From Lineus longissimus (taxonomy: Eukaryota > Nemertea > Pilidiophora > Heteronemertea > Lineidae): a DNA stretch of 64,000 nt. The stretch is from NCBI RefSeq assembly GCF_910592395.1, contig NC_088317.1, positions 15,440,001 through 15,504,000 on the forward strand, given 5' to 3'. A model generated the notes under the pieces. It did no database searches and had not been told where the DNA came from. It saw nothing but the letters and a program-made list of their open reading frames with translations. This document shows positions 34,000 through 46,000 of this stretch, one piece after another (position 1 is the first letter of the stretch; every line of letters begins with the position of its first letter). The position numbers were made by a program, and so were the translations under genes.

Positions 34000-35359
34000 T
34001 ATAACTCGGGTATAACTGAAGGATGAACGTCGAGTTGCTTCTCTGATACTGGTCAATATCGACAGTCAGCTCGAGAATGACTTTGTGAGCTGCCATCTGA
34101 GTATAACGCTGCAAACTAAAGAGACTGCTCTTTACGATACTTGTTTGAGCTAGCCACCAGGTTGGTTTGCTAAGCGGTCGTTAGGGTGTCAGTGGACTTC
34201 TGCTATCATGTCTTGTACTTGGCTAATTTGGAAGAGCATTTGACAAAACTATGTTGATTGGAATAATGAAAGCCACTTGGATATCTTACTTCTCCAACAA
34301 AATGTGTGTTTTGGGTGAACTATCTAAAAATGTTTAGCCAGCACTGGAAGAGATTGATGGTTTGATCACGGTGGTGTATGCCTACCCACACGATATCAAC
34401 TTGCAACATGTGAAGTCTCGTTAGGTGGGCTCGTGGACCACATTGTTCTTTGTATTCACTAATACTAGTGATCAAACTTGCATTGTATTTTTTTACCTCT
34501 TTAGTGCACATCCTGAATGTATGCTTCTTCTCCATGACTTTTCTGGTTGCCTTTCTTCAGCACTCCCACAGTTTCTGGGAGAGATTTTCCTCTTCACGTT
34601 CTGGCATTGCTAACATCATTCTGACAAACTTCATGTTGAGAAAATGATCTTTCAGTTGGTAACCATGGTACGTTGAAGTCCAAAGGCTACAATAAGCATA
34701 CTCGGTTCTAATTGGTTTCATTGTCTTGCTAATGCTTCTTCCTTGGTATTCGCGATACGAAACTGTTAAACTTGTCAATAGTTCTCCCAAATCTGCTGTC
34801 TTGTACTGGCTGCTAAGTGGATTTCTTTCAAGTGAGTTGGAAATGTGAGTTTCGAGAAGTTACGTGTGAGTTGAAGAAGGTATGTTGAATACAAAAGTGT
34901 CCAAAATGTGTGTCAGAAAGATTTCAACATCATCATGGTGTCAGATGATATCACCACTCTACAACGACATTTCTTTTGAAGATAACTTTCTCACTGTTGT
35001 TTATCTTTCCTCCAACATGCCCAACAACATGGTGTGATTTAGGAGTATGATACGCAGTGTTACACTTTCTCACTTAATATTCCCTATAATGTAATGCCTG
35101 CGATATAAGATGAACATGATGCTATCCCGTAATATGAAAGTCCAAATTTGGTATAACTCTTTAAGGTTCTTGCAAGTAGCTATTGATTGCAGATACCAGC
35201 CTACTTCTAAGTAATTGAATGCATCTCAAGTTTATGTATGTAGCTGGATGGTATGGCCTACTTGGCTTCTTATATTAATGCAGTTTGCTCAAACTCCAAT
35301 AACCAGTTTTAACTTGAAGAAATATCATGTGGATATATTCTACTAACATATTAATGAAG
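34000..35359. other. intronic stretch, nothing recognised
   Basis: Short overlapping open frames on both strands around 34320-34790 have no domain I recognise. No repeat structure was seen. Confidence 0.4.
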
Positions 35360-35515
35360 AATACTGCACTTGGTAACCCGGAATATCTGTGGCTATTTTA
35401 TTTAGCAGTTTTGTGAATTTGTAACTGAAATGTACCTTGAATTCGCACTGCAAATTAACAAAACTGCAAAATAAAATGGCCACAAATATTTCTGGGTTCA
35501 CATGTACGGTATCTA
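35360..35515. mobile_element. MITE-like palindromic element, about 155 bp
   Basis: The left arm (about 35360-35425) and right arm (about 35450-35515) are inverted copies at roughly 80% identity, sharing ATACTGCAC/ATACCGTAC at the ends and GTGGC(T/C)ATTTTATTT.GCAG then TTTTGT.AATTTG inside. The central loop is about 25 bp. An older copy than the one at 32812. Confidence 0.7.
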
Positions 35516-36575
35516 CCGAATATGGTAGGTTAATATTACCTATTGTGACAACTTTCAATTAGATTTTTTTTCCAGTGTCATATTTTCGTGATCATTTGTG
35601 CAAATGAGAAATACCAAAAATTAAAGGCATGCAAACATTCTCGGGTTCACAGTATACTGAAAGGATGCACGTTGAAAACATGAGCGATCATCTCCCCAAT
35701 GTTCATGGTCACATGATAGTAATCCAACCAATCATTACGCCTCCCCAAAATATTTGTAAAATTTTGGTTTTCCTTGCATGTTTTCTGAATATGAAAGCTT
35801 TCAATCAGAAGTTCTCATCAGCATTTGCTGGAACTGTTTACAAGTAATCATACATGTAAGTTTACCAAAAATTAACAAGCTTTGAAAGAGTACATGAAAA
35901 AATGTTTGATATTACCATTAATGGACTAGATGTAATCTATACTTGATATTTCAAGATAAAAAAATACCAGTCGCATCATCTGGTCCTCATAAAACATGTA
36001 AAATGTAATATGGAAGTGGCTGTTTATCTATAATTGCTTTCTAAGAGCCACCAGAAATATATCAATATTTCTCATCAGTTGTGGTGCTTGTCGCTTGGGA
36101 ACTTTTTTCTGCAGAATGCTTCTCCACTCCTCTGTAGAACATGTATAACTGGAAGTAGCTATGCGGGATGAGTCTCGCTCACTCGGGGGTTAATTGCTTT
36201 GCTGAAATCAATTTAACATGTTTAAGAAATTGATGTGGTAAAGTACTTATGACGGTTGCTAATGCCGGACTTGGCTTCAGGCCATGTGGGTTTTATGTGA
36301 TGTTTATTATCTCATATAATTGAAAATAGATGGCACATGCTATGCCACAAATGGAAAGGTGATGTCGGAGTATTTGCCTGGTGGCACCATGTTCAGTCTT
36401 GTCAGTTTATGGATGTATGGTGGCAAAAAACCCAAAATTAGTACTGAGCAGACTCAGACTGAAGTGACTCCAAAGGCCTTCCATTGTGTCCAAGAATCTG
36501 GGCCTTCAATAGCAATTTGAATAAGTCTTGAGCGTTTTTGCGTTATGAATCTTTGATGGTAGCCGATTTCACGAT
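35516..36575. other. intronic stretch, nothing recognised
   Basis: No exon, array or element was seen. Confidence 0.4.
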
Positions 36576-36651
36576 GGGCTGGGTTGTTCAAAATCACGTT
36601 TGCTTTGACGGCGCCGTTAAGTGACTTTTGTGCTTTTGAACAACCGGGCCC
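36576..36651. mobile_element. short MITE-like inverted repeat, 76 bp
   Basis: GGGCTGGGTTGTTCAAAA at the left and TTTTGAACAACCGGGCCC at the right are inverted copies around a 40-bp centre containing GACGGCGCCGTTAA, itself palindromic. The size fits a minimal MITE or a deletion derivative. Confidence 0.6.
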
Positions 36652-38805
36652 TGGTGATCAGAAAAATTATAGAAAGCAAAAGATAATTTCATTGAAAACT
36701 AGTTGACCGATGATATTTTACTCCAAGTGTTCCTGCAGTTTTCTTTAACTAATTGAAATGCAACAGAGATGTTATGAGAAGCCACCTACACTGTAGCATA
36801 TAGAGTAGTTGCAGACTAAAGCTATCTGCCCCCACAATGTCAGGCAGTTTCCTTTAGTTCATACTCGGTATTACTATTGTGTCTAACCTGTCTTACAATT
36901 TCTTGAAAAAGGGCCTTGTGGACTTTGCCCTAGAGCTGAAGCGGTTGAAGGAAAAAGCAATAAACAGCTCAAACAAGATTGCTTGGGAAAAAAGCTTTCG
37001 TATTCTATGGTCATCATCTCCTGTTGAGAATGTTGGCGGTGGAGACAATCGTTAATTCAAGAGGTGGCAGAAACACGGAACTAACCAGGCATCGCCTAAT
37101 GCTTGATTCGTCGTTAATTTTCTTAGATGGGCTCGGAAGTATGTGCGCTGGGTGAAGATGGACTGGTAACATCGTAGATCCAATGAATATGCAGATTCGA
37201 ATCGATGTGCGAATGGAAATAAATCTTCGTGGATTATCTGTACGGTGGAACCTCCCAAAGTCCACATCCCTTTGACAATGTTTGAGATGAACACATTATT
37301 ATCGAGTAAATTTAGGTTTAGCTCTAAACTACTGATTTGAATTAAATTACTTCTGTCAGTCTATTCTAAAGCTTCTCTCAGTCTTACTACGTTTGCAAGC
37401 ATCCACATGGAGACCTCGGTCCAGTTCCACGAAACAGCGCTATACAAACTGTGGAGCCGGCTAAGTGATAGACTAAATGTGGCACCAGCTAGGAGATAGT
37501 CAAGCTAAGAGATAGTGCTGGCTTAGTGACAAGCGTTCTTTCAGTCACTGGGCCCTGTTACCGGCACGTTTCTATTGACAAGCTGCCTCATTTTCTTTCC
37601 CGCATGATACAGTTATCTGCTGTGGACATAGTAAAAAGCTGATGGGTATATTGGCATTGGCATATTCTGTTGATGGTCTGCGAAGCAACTGCGTGTTGAG
37701 GAGTTGGTTTTAAAAAACTGGTGTCACAAAGCACTTCAAACATACACGTATGAGGGAGGGACATTTTCATCCTAGTGAGTTATTGAACATGTCTTCGAGT
37801 TGATGCAAAATTAAAAAATTAAGGTGTTCATAAAAATGGCTGTCGGAATATTGCAAAGTTGCATGTACATGATGTATGTCTTCAGAACCCAAAACTTTAT
37901 TCCAGATATTTCAAACTGATTTAACTGACTCGGAAAACTTCAGGGAGCTTGACTTCAGACAATTTCTTTTGAGTCAGATTTCTGGGAACGAACAAAAAGA
38001 CTTGGAACAAGACTTTCCCATAATCAAATAACTTTTTCCCTCCATGACAGATAAGCCTTGCTTTGTAAATGGAAGGAATATGAAAGTAGGTGGGAAGCAA
38101 ATGTGGTGGGAGATGGGATGGTTTATAGACCCATGGCGAACTATTAAATATTTCCTTTGAAATATAATGGCATGGCTGTGTTGATGAGAAACTCTATTGT
38201 CGTTGGCTTTGGGCGAACTTTACCAAGAATTCTTCGAAGGAATGGCTGGATGGAGATTTTGTGTTGGGTACTTGTCACATCAAGGCATTCGATAGAAGTT
38301 GGATGGCTTGAACACTAAAACGTGATTATTTCGTCTGGTGTGCTGTTGATGAGGAATTCTATAATATTGTAGTTGGATGGCTTTAGCCAGTCACAGTACC
38401 GATCATTCTGTTGGAAGGTTTGATAGCTTGCCACTGTTTATTTACGAGTCGTTTGAAAGGATTCTGTAGAAGTTGAATTGGATAGGTCTGTGGCATTACT
38501 CTGTTCTGTTGAAGTTTAACCAGGCGTGTATTGATAATTCTTTCGTTAATTGGATAGCTTGATTTGGCAATGATTAGATATGTTTGATCAATTCTTTCAA
38601 CGCTAGATTGGTTCAGGCTCAAATGGAATGTGAACCTTCCAATTGAATTTGGGAAGTTTGAGGTTCAAAAGGGAACGTATACCTACCAACTTTGTCCAGC
38701 GAGATAGTGTGGACATGAGAGAGTGACACCTGTTTCTTTGCCAGTGCTTCTATGATCCGAATTGATGGATAGATGAGCAGAACTGATGTGATATGTTTGA
38801 GTGTG
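36652..38805. other. intronic stretch with weak old duplications
   Basis: Around 38130-38420 words such as GTTGGATGGCTT and GTTGATGAG.AA.TCTAT recur, indicating decayed duplications. Around 37480-37530, AGGAGATAGTC/AGAGATAGTGC words recur. Nothing coding was recognised. Confidence 0.4.
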
Positions 38806-38833
38806 CCGAAAACCGAAAACCGAAAACCGAAAT
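38806..38833 (+). repeat. microsatellite, CCGAAAA x 4
   Basis: Four direct copies of the heptamer CCGAAAA, the last ending in T. Confidence 0.9.
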
Positions 38834-40016
38834 AGATTAGAAAACTTTGAATCTTGACTCTAAAGAAACATTAAGCCCTTTAATTTCATGGGAAGACATT
38901 AATGTGCTCCAGGTCTCTGGTAATAATTTCGTAATAGATTTTGTTTGATTCAAACCTGTTTGCGATTTGAATACTTTGGATCTTTTCATCACAATACCAG
39001 GTAGAATATATTTGTGCATGTTTGAAAATTGGAAAACTTGATAACTGATCCAAAAGCTTGCCATTCCGTTCCTTCAGCATGGTACAATGTGTGATGGGAT
39101 TAATGCAGATAGCATGCGATGTCCCAAATAATTCATCAATCTGTGTATAAATGATTTAGCATTGAAGGGGCCTCCGACAGCAAGCTTCGGTAAACAGTAT
39201 AGGCAGCATATGGATGGATGTTCCCAAATTAATTGACGGTGGATTGCTGTGCATGTATGACGTATCTCAGACTCCGAGGCGGGCACTGTCCCCAGATACG
39301 TGGATCTATCATACTGGATAAATCTTATTTCACGCCTGCCACGACTAACGATATAACGAAATTCTACAGCGTACCGGAGTACGGAACTCTAATGCTGACT
39401 TCATTGCTGGTGTTGTTTCGGTCATGTATGGTAACGCTGGGCTATTTCATGAGAAAACTCAATAGAGACACACAAGTTGTATGGTAGTGCACATTGACAC
39501 GCTGTGATGAAGGTTACAGGTTTTCAAACGATTTCGCAGATGGCGGTTGTTCGGGAATGTTCGCACTCAAATCCACATTGGAATACAGCTGTGCCACATT
39601 GATTTTGGAACGTTACGCTATTATGGTGCACTCGTTTGATTCCGAGTTAGGCTTCTACGTGGATATGTACATCTTTCCATTGGAATTTGATTCAGTGTAG
39701 CGTCAGAATAGTGCATGCATAATAATCGTGTTATCAGTGCTGTAAGGTGTGTGGGAGGTTCCATTACGAGTGCTTTTAAAATTCAGCATTGGTGTCGATG
39801 TGATGGGTGATGTTCTTTTTTGCAGAGGTGGGATTCATTATGTCAAATGCAGCGTTAAATCTAAAAGATTGTGCTTTTAGAGGTGCTTTTGTTAGGGAGG
39901 CATGTCATGTGTTTGGTCCGAAGGAATGTTTTCTGTGTTTAGGATGTTGTTGTTTTGCTTTGTGTCGAAAGTTACTCCCTAGAGGGTGTTGAATGAAATT
40001 TCTAGGGAGTGTGACT
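38834..40016. other. intronic stretch with an interrupted open frame
   Basis: From 39233 to 39700 one plus-strand frame is open except for a single TAG at 39485-39487. It has no recognisable domain. It may be chance or an old pseudogene. Confidence 0.35.
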
Positions 40017-40345
40017 GTCATCTCATTTGGTTGGTTTGACACGATTGTTTCTGGGCTGGGATTATGCTTGGATTGGTCGTTTGGTTCAGTGCTTTCTTTA
40101 GTTTGATACTAAATTGCTAGCGCCTGTCATCTCGTTTGGTTGGTTTTGCTGGATGGTTTCTGTTCTGGGATGTACTTGTTTGGTTCAGTGCTTCCTTTAG
40201 TTTGAAACCTAATTTCAAGGGAGTGTCATCTCATTTGGTTGGTTTCACAGCATGGTTCAGTGCTGTGGATTTGCTGGTTTGGTTTAGTGCTTTCTTTAGT
40301 TTAAAACAAAATTTCTAGAGAGTTTCATATCTTGGTTAATTTGAC
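40017..40345 (+). repeat. tandem repeat, about 100 bp x 3.2
   Basis: GTCATCTC(A/G)TTTGGTTGGTTT recurs at 40017, 40126 and 40227, with a diverged copy near 40322. GGTT(C/T)AGTGCTT(T/C)CTTTAGTTT follows each. Spacing is 109, 101 and 95 bp. The open frame at 40136-40318 follows from the repeat. Confidence 0.8.
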
Positions 40346-40649
40346 ACAATATTTCCCGCAGTTGGTTATCTGTTTTTGAGGTTGACGTGTTTCCGATATG
40401 TTTGAACTATATTCTCAAATGTCATATGTTTTTTGGTTGATTTGACAAGAATACTACGGTAATGTTATAGCAAAGGTGATGTGTTGTCAGAGTAATTGGC
40501 TCTGAGTTGATCTGTTGGGATGAGGAGAGATTTTATCCAGTGACGTTTTGACAGATAAGGAAGTCCAAGTAATGGTCGAAAAATGGAAACTCTGCTTGCA
40601 TCCACACAACCAGATCTTTCACCACATCCCATAATCTGCCAGCCCTGTC

Positions 40650-41640
40650 AAAATCTTTTGGGGTCAGGATGTGAGAAAGTGTGTCTGTCAAGTGGTTTGA
40701 GGTTGGCGATATTATAACATACATAGAACCGCCTCGGGTGTCAGTGAGTTGTTGCCTTCTCAGTTAATGTCTCACCCCTGAGGTCAAGATAGTGAGTTAA
40801 AGGGAGGAATGAAAGCGTGTTTGTCGAGTGGTTTGAGGTGGGTGATATACCAACACAGGGCTGTCATATCAAGCTTCTTTTTGGTGTGTTGCCTTCTTCA
40901 GTAAACATGGGGTCATGATGGTGTGTTTGATGGAGGAGTGAAAGTGTGTTTGTCGAGTGATTTGAAGTGGGCTGTATCATGACAAGGCCTGTCGAGCCTG
41001 TCATTGGTTTGTTGCTTTTTTCAGTTAATGTTACACCCCTGGGGTGGAGATAGTGTGTTTAGAGAGAGGAGTAAAAGTGTGTTTATCCAGTGGATCAAGG
41101 TGGGCAAATGTTAATGTTACACCCCTGGGGTGGAGATAGTGTGTTAAGAGAGAGGAGTAAAAGTGTGTTTATCCAGTGGATCAGGGTGGGCAAATGTTAA
41201 TGTTATACCCCTGGGGTGGAGATAGTGTGTTTAGAGAGAGGAGTAAAAGTGTGTTTATCCAGTGGATCAAGGTGGGCAAATGTTAATGTTATACCCCTGG
41301 GGTGGAGATAGTGTGTTTAGAGAGAGGAGTAAAAGTGTGTTTATCCAGTGGATCAAGGTGGGCTAATGTTAATGTTACACCCCTGGGGTCAAGATAGTGT
41401 GTTAAGAGAGAGGAGTAAAAGTGTGTTTATCCAGTGGATCAAGGTGGGCAAATGTTAATGTTACACCCCTGGGGTTGAGATAGTGTGTTAAGAGAGAGGA
41501 GTAAAAGTGTGTTTATCCAGTGGATCAAGGTGGGCAATATAACAACACAGGATTGTCGCATCAAGCTTCTCATTGGTTGGTTGCTTTCTTCAGTTACTGG
41601 AATATCCCTTGGGTCATGATGGTGTGTTGGAGGAAGGGTG
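40650..41640 (+). repeat. nested repeat: 86-bp x 6 array inside about 140-bp repeats
   Basis: A longer unit (GTTGC.TTCT.CAGTTAATGT, then GTCAAGATAGTG, then GTGTTTGTCGAGTGG, then a CAAGCTTCT block) occurs in diverged form at about 40650, 40750, 40890 and 41580. In the copy starting about 41011, an 86-bp part beginning GTTAATGTTACACCCCTGGG has been amplified in tandem, with starts at 41024, 41110, 41196, 41282, 41368 and 41454. The longer unit's right flank then resumes. The six inner copies are almost identical. Confidence 0.85.
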
Positions 41641-42424
41641 CAGTGTTTTATGGAGGCGGTGTGGCGACTTAGGACTATGTTGCCTGTCAGCAGTTTGACA
41701 CTTCTTTCTTTATGGCGTATCTGGTGATAATGAATTCGGAAAGGTGTTAGCTCTTCTAGGAAATCAAAGGGTTGGTTCTATTTGGAAATGCTTGACTGGG
41801 TTTTTTGTGCCCGTTTACATACAAGAGGAACACTAGTGATTTTTTTCCTGATCAATAGAAAAAGCAGCATTGTGTGTTCTTGATGAAGAGGATGGTTCTG
41901 ACTCTTGATATAGCATAGGGAAAGATGACTGCACTTGTTGATGTTGTCTAAAAAGAACTGGTGTTACATGTAGTATCAATATCTTTCGCAAATGAATAGA
42001 GAAAGCATCGTAATGTTTTCTAGAGAGAAGAAATTGGTTGTGACTCTTCATATTGATTTGTGAAAGACTTGCTATTTGGAGAGGCCCTTTTTGTTACCAG
42101 TTGAGATAATCCTATTTCGGTAGGGTGTTCTTGACAGAAGAGGATTGTTCTGGTTCTTGATATTCTGCTGAGGAACACTTGCTGTGTGAAGAGAGTTATT
42201 CAATGGGTTCAGATAATCCGTTGAGAAATACTTGCTTACACATGTTGGCTGTGTGTGTAGGAGGGGTTGACGCTTGCAGAAGTGGCTGCAAATTGTCGCG
42301 TTCTTTTGATATCTGGTGTCAATGAGTAGACAAAGGAAGTCAAGTTTGGCATGATGGAGGATATTGAGCTGACAGTTCTTGTTGATGTTGATGTTAATGG
42401 CCTATGTCATTCGCTGAAAATGTT
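41641..42424 (+). repeat. degenerate GATTCTTGAT-type repeats
   Basis: Blocks of GAAGAGGATGGTTCTGACTC, then TTGATAT, GAGAGAAGAAATTGG..GTGACTCTT and GAAGAGGATTGTTCTGGTTC, then TTGATAT recur at about 41885, 42022 and 42137. They look like remnants of a tandem repeat of roughly 120-140 bp. Confidence 0.45.
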
Positions 42425-42625
42425 AATGAATTTGAAAACTTCCAATTGCATAAATGCAAACTATAATTTAAAATTCAGTATTGCCGCTGTGTAGACAGAT
42501 GTACAAATACTATACAAGGTTTCAGATTTCAAATTCGTATGCATTCGTATGCACTACGGCATTGTGAAACTGCATTTCTATTTGCCTGAACCACCAGTAA
42601 TTAGGAAGGCCGTAACCCTTTAACG
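42425..42625 (+). repeat. dispersed repeat family C, copy 5
   Basis: GAAAACTTCCAATTGCATAA, then TATTGCCGCTGTGTAGACAG, then TATGCACTACGGCATTG, then AACCACCAGTAATTAGGAAG, then CCCTTTAACGG. It is colinear with the copies at 10935 and 12755. Confidence 0.65.
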
Positions 42626-43077
42626 GTGAACAAGTTTCTTTCTGTTTGTATGATGGTTGTTAGTATAGGAAAGCAACGTGTAGCAGCCTGAGTTACTTTC
42701 TCTAAACCTATCGATCTGTGACTATGAATAGGCAAAGACGTCTTGTCTTGTTGATCGAGGCTGGGTGTTGTTGACAGGTTCTTGATAGGTCCAGATCTTG
42801 TGATATTGAAGGGAGGAGTTTTTTTTTTTCAATGTCTGAAGGAAAGAACATGTGAGTTGTTCAAGAGAAGTCTGACAAGACATTCCTCCTGTGACAAATC
42901 CTGAAGAAATCGGGGGTGCATGATTGCTTCTCAAGTTCTGCCACAAACCCCTGAGAACTGTCCTCCTATTGGCTGAAGGGAACATGTGACCGAGAATGGA
43001 ACTCTGTCTTTAAAATCTTCTTCTCTAGCTTCCAGTTTCCTCCTACAAGCATCAACTTCCATTATTCACAGATGCAG
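42626..43077. other. flank of the large minisatellite, nothing recognised
   Basis: TCCAGTTTCCTCCTACA at 43029 is similar to TCCAGTTTCCTCCTACA in the SINE at 49332, so a SINE fragment may adjoin the array. Nothing else was seen. Confidence 0.4.
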
Positions 43078-46000
43078 GGCACACTATGAATCAATACTGC
43101 CTCAGACATGTCAGATATGGCTTGGCACACTAGGAATCAAACCTACTGCCTCAGACATGTCCGATATGGCTTGGCACACTAGGAATCAAACGTACTGCCT
43201 CAGACATGTCCAATATGGCTGGGCACACTAGGAATCAAACGTACTGCCTCAGACATGTCCGATATGGCTGGGCACACTAGGAATCAAACGTACTGCCTCA
43301 GACATGTCCAATATGGCTGGGCACACTAGGAATCAAACGTACTGCCTCAGACATGTCCAATATGGCTGGGCACACTAGGAATCAAACGTACTGCCTCAGA
43401 CATGTCCGATATGGCTTGGCACATTAGGAATCAAACGTACTGCCTCAGACATGTCCAATATGGCTGGGCACACTAGGAATCAAACGTACTGCCTCAGACA
43501 TGTCCGATATGGCTTGGCACATTAGGAATCAAACGTACTGCCTCAGACATGTCCAATATGGCTGGGCACACTAGGAATCAAACGTACTGCCTCAGACATG
43601 TCCGATATGGCTTGGCACATTAGGAATCAAACCTACTGCCTCAGACATGTCCAATATGGCTGGGCACACTAGGAATCAAACGTACTGCCTCAGACATGTC
43701 CAATATGGCTGGGCACACTAGGAATCAAACGTACTGCCTCAGACATGTCCAATATGGCTGGGCACATTAGGAATCAAACGTACTGCCTCAGACATGTCCG
43801 ATATGGCTTGGCACATTAGGAATCAAACCTACTGCCTCAGACATGTCAGATATGGCTTGGCACACTAGGAATCAAACGTACTGCCTCAGACATGTCCAAT
43901 ATGGCTGGGCACACTAGGAATCAAACGTACTGCCTCAGACATGTCAGATATGGCTTGGCACACTAGGAATCAAACCTACTGCCTCAGACATGTCAGATAT
44001 GGCTTGGCACATTAGGAATCAAACGTACTGCCTCAGACATGTCAGATATGGCTTGGCACACTAGGAATCAAACCTACTGCCTCAGACATGTCAGATATGG
44101 CTTGGCACATTAGGAATCAAACCTACTGCCTCAGACATGTCCGATATGGCTTGGCACATTAGGAATCAAACGTACTGCCTCAGACATGTCCAATATGGCT
44201 GGGCACACTAGGAATCAAACCTACTGCCTCAGACATGTCAGATATGGCTTGGCACACTAGGAATCAAACCTACTGCCTCAGACATGTCAGATATGGCTTG
44301 GCACACTAGGAATCAAACTACTGCCTCAGACATGTCCGATATGGCTTGGCACACTAGGAATCAAACGTACTGCCTCAGACATGTCAGATATGGCTTGGCA
44401 CATTAGGAATCAAACCTACTGCCTCAGACATGTCAGATATGGCTTGGCACACTAGGAATCAAACCTACTGCCTCAGACATGTCAGATATGGCTTCGCACA
44501 TTAGGAATCAAACGTACTGCCTCAGACATGTCCGATATGGCTTGGCACATTAGGAATCAAACGTACTGCCTCAGACATGTCCAATATGGCTGGGCACACT
44601 AGGAATCAAACGTACTGCCTCAGACATGTCAGATATGGCTTGGCACACTAGGAATCAAACCTACTGCCTCAGACATGTCAGATATGGCTTGGCACATTAG
44701 GAATCAAACCTACTGCCTCAGACATGTCAGATATGGCTTGGCACACTAGGAATCAAACCTACTGCCTCAGACATGTCCGATATGGCTTGGCACACTAGGA
44801 ATCAAACCTACTGCCTCAGACATGTCAGATATGGCTTGGCACATTAGGAATCAAACCTACTGCCTCAGACATGTCCGATATGGCTTGGCACATTAGGAAT
44901 CAAACGTACTGCCTCAGACATGTCCAATATGGCTGGGCACACTAGGAATCAAACGTACTGCCTCAGACATGTCCAATATGGCTGGGCACACTAGGAATCA
45001 AACCTACTGCCTCAGACATGTCCGATATGGCTTGGCACATTAGGAATCAAACTACTGCCTCAGACATGTCAGATATGGCTTGGCACATTAGGAATCAAAC
45101 GTACTGCCTCAGACATGTCAGATATGGCGTGGCACATTAGGAATCAAACGTACTGCCTCAGACATGTCAGATATGGCGTGGCACATTAGGAATCAAACCT
45201 ACTGCCTCAGACATGTCCGATATGGCTTGGCACACTAGGAATCAAACTACTGCCTCAGACATGTCAGATATGGCTTGGCACATTAGGAATCAAACGTACT
45301 GCCTCAGACATGTCAGATATGGCGTGGCACATTAGGAATCAAACGTACTGCCTCAGACATGTCAGATATGGCGTGGCACATAAGGAATCAAACCTACTGC
45401 CTCAGACATGTCAGATATGGCTTGGCACACTAGGAATCAAACCTACTGCCTCAGACATGTCCGATATGGCTTGGCACACTAGGAATCAAACTACTGCCTC
45501 AGACATGTCAGATATGGCTGGGCACACTAGGAATCAAACGTACTGCCTCAGACATGTCAGATATGGCTTGGCACATTAGGAATCAAACGTACTGCCTCAG
45601 ACATGTCAGATATGGCTTGGCACACTAGGAATCAAACCTACTGCCACAGACATGTCAGATATGGCTTGGCACATTAGGAATCAAACCTACTGCCTCAGAC
45701 ATGTCAGATATTGCTTGGCACACTAGGAATCAAACCTACTGCCTCAGACATGTCAGATATGGCTTGGCACATTAGGAATCAAACCTACTGCCTCAGACAT
45801 GTCCGATATGGCTTGGCACATTAGGAATCAAACGTACTGCCTCAGACATGTCAGATATGGCTTGGCACACTAGGAATCAAACCTACTGCCTCAGACATGT
45901 CAGATATGGCTTGGCACACTAGGAATCAAACGTACTGCCTCAGACATGTCAGATATGGCTTGGCACACTAGGAATCAAACGTACTGCCTCAGACATGTCA

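Noticed and set aside
39233-39700. Two consecutive in-frame open stretches separated by one TAG, as a pseudogene
   Set aside because: No similarity recognised and no other coding signature, so chance cannot be excluded. Mentioned in the region entry only.
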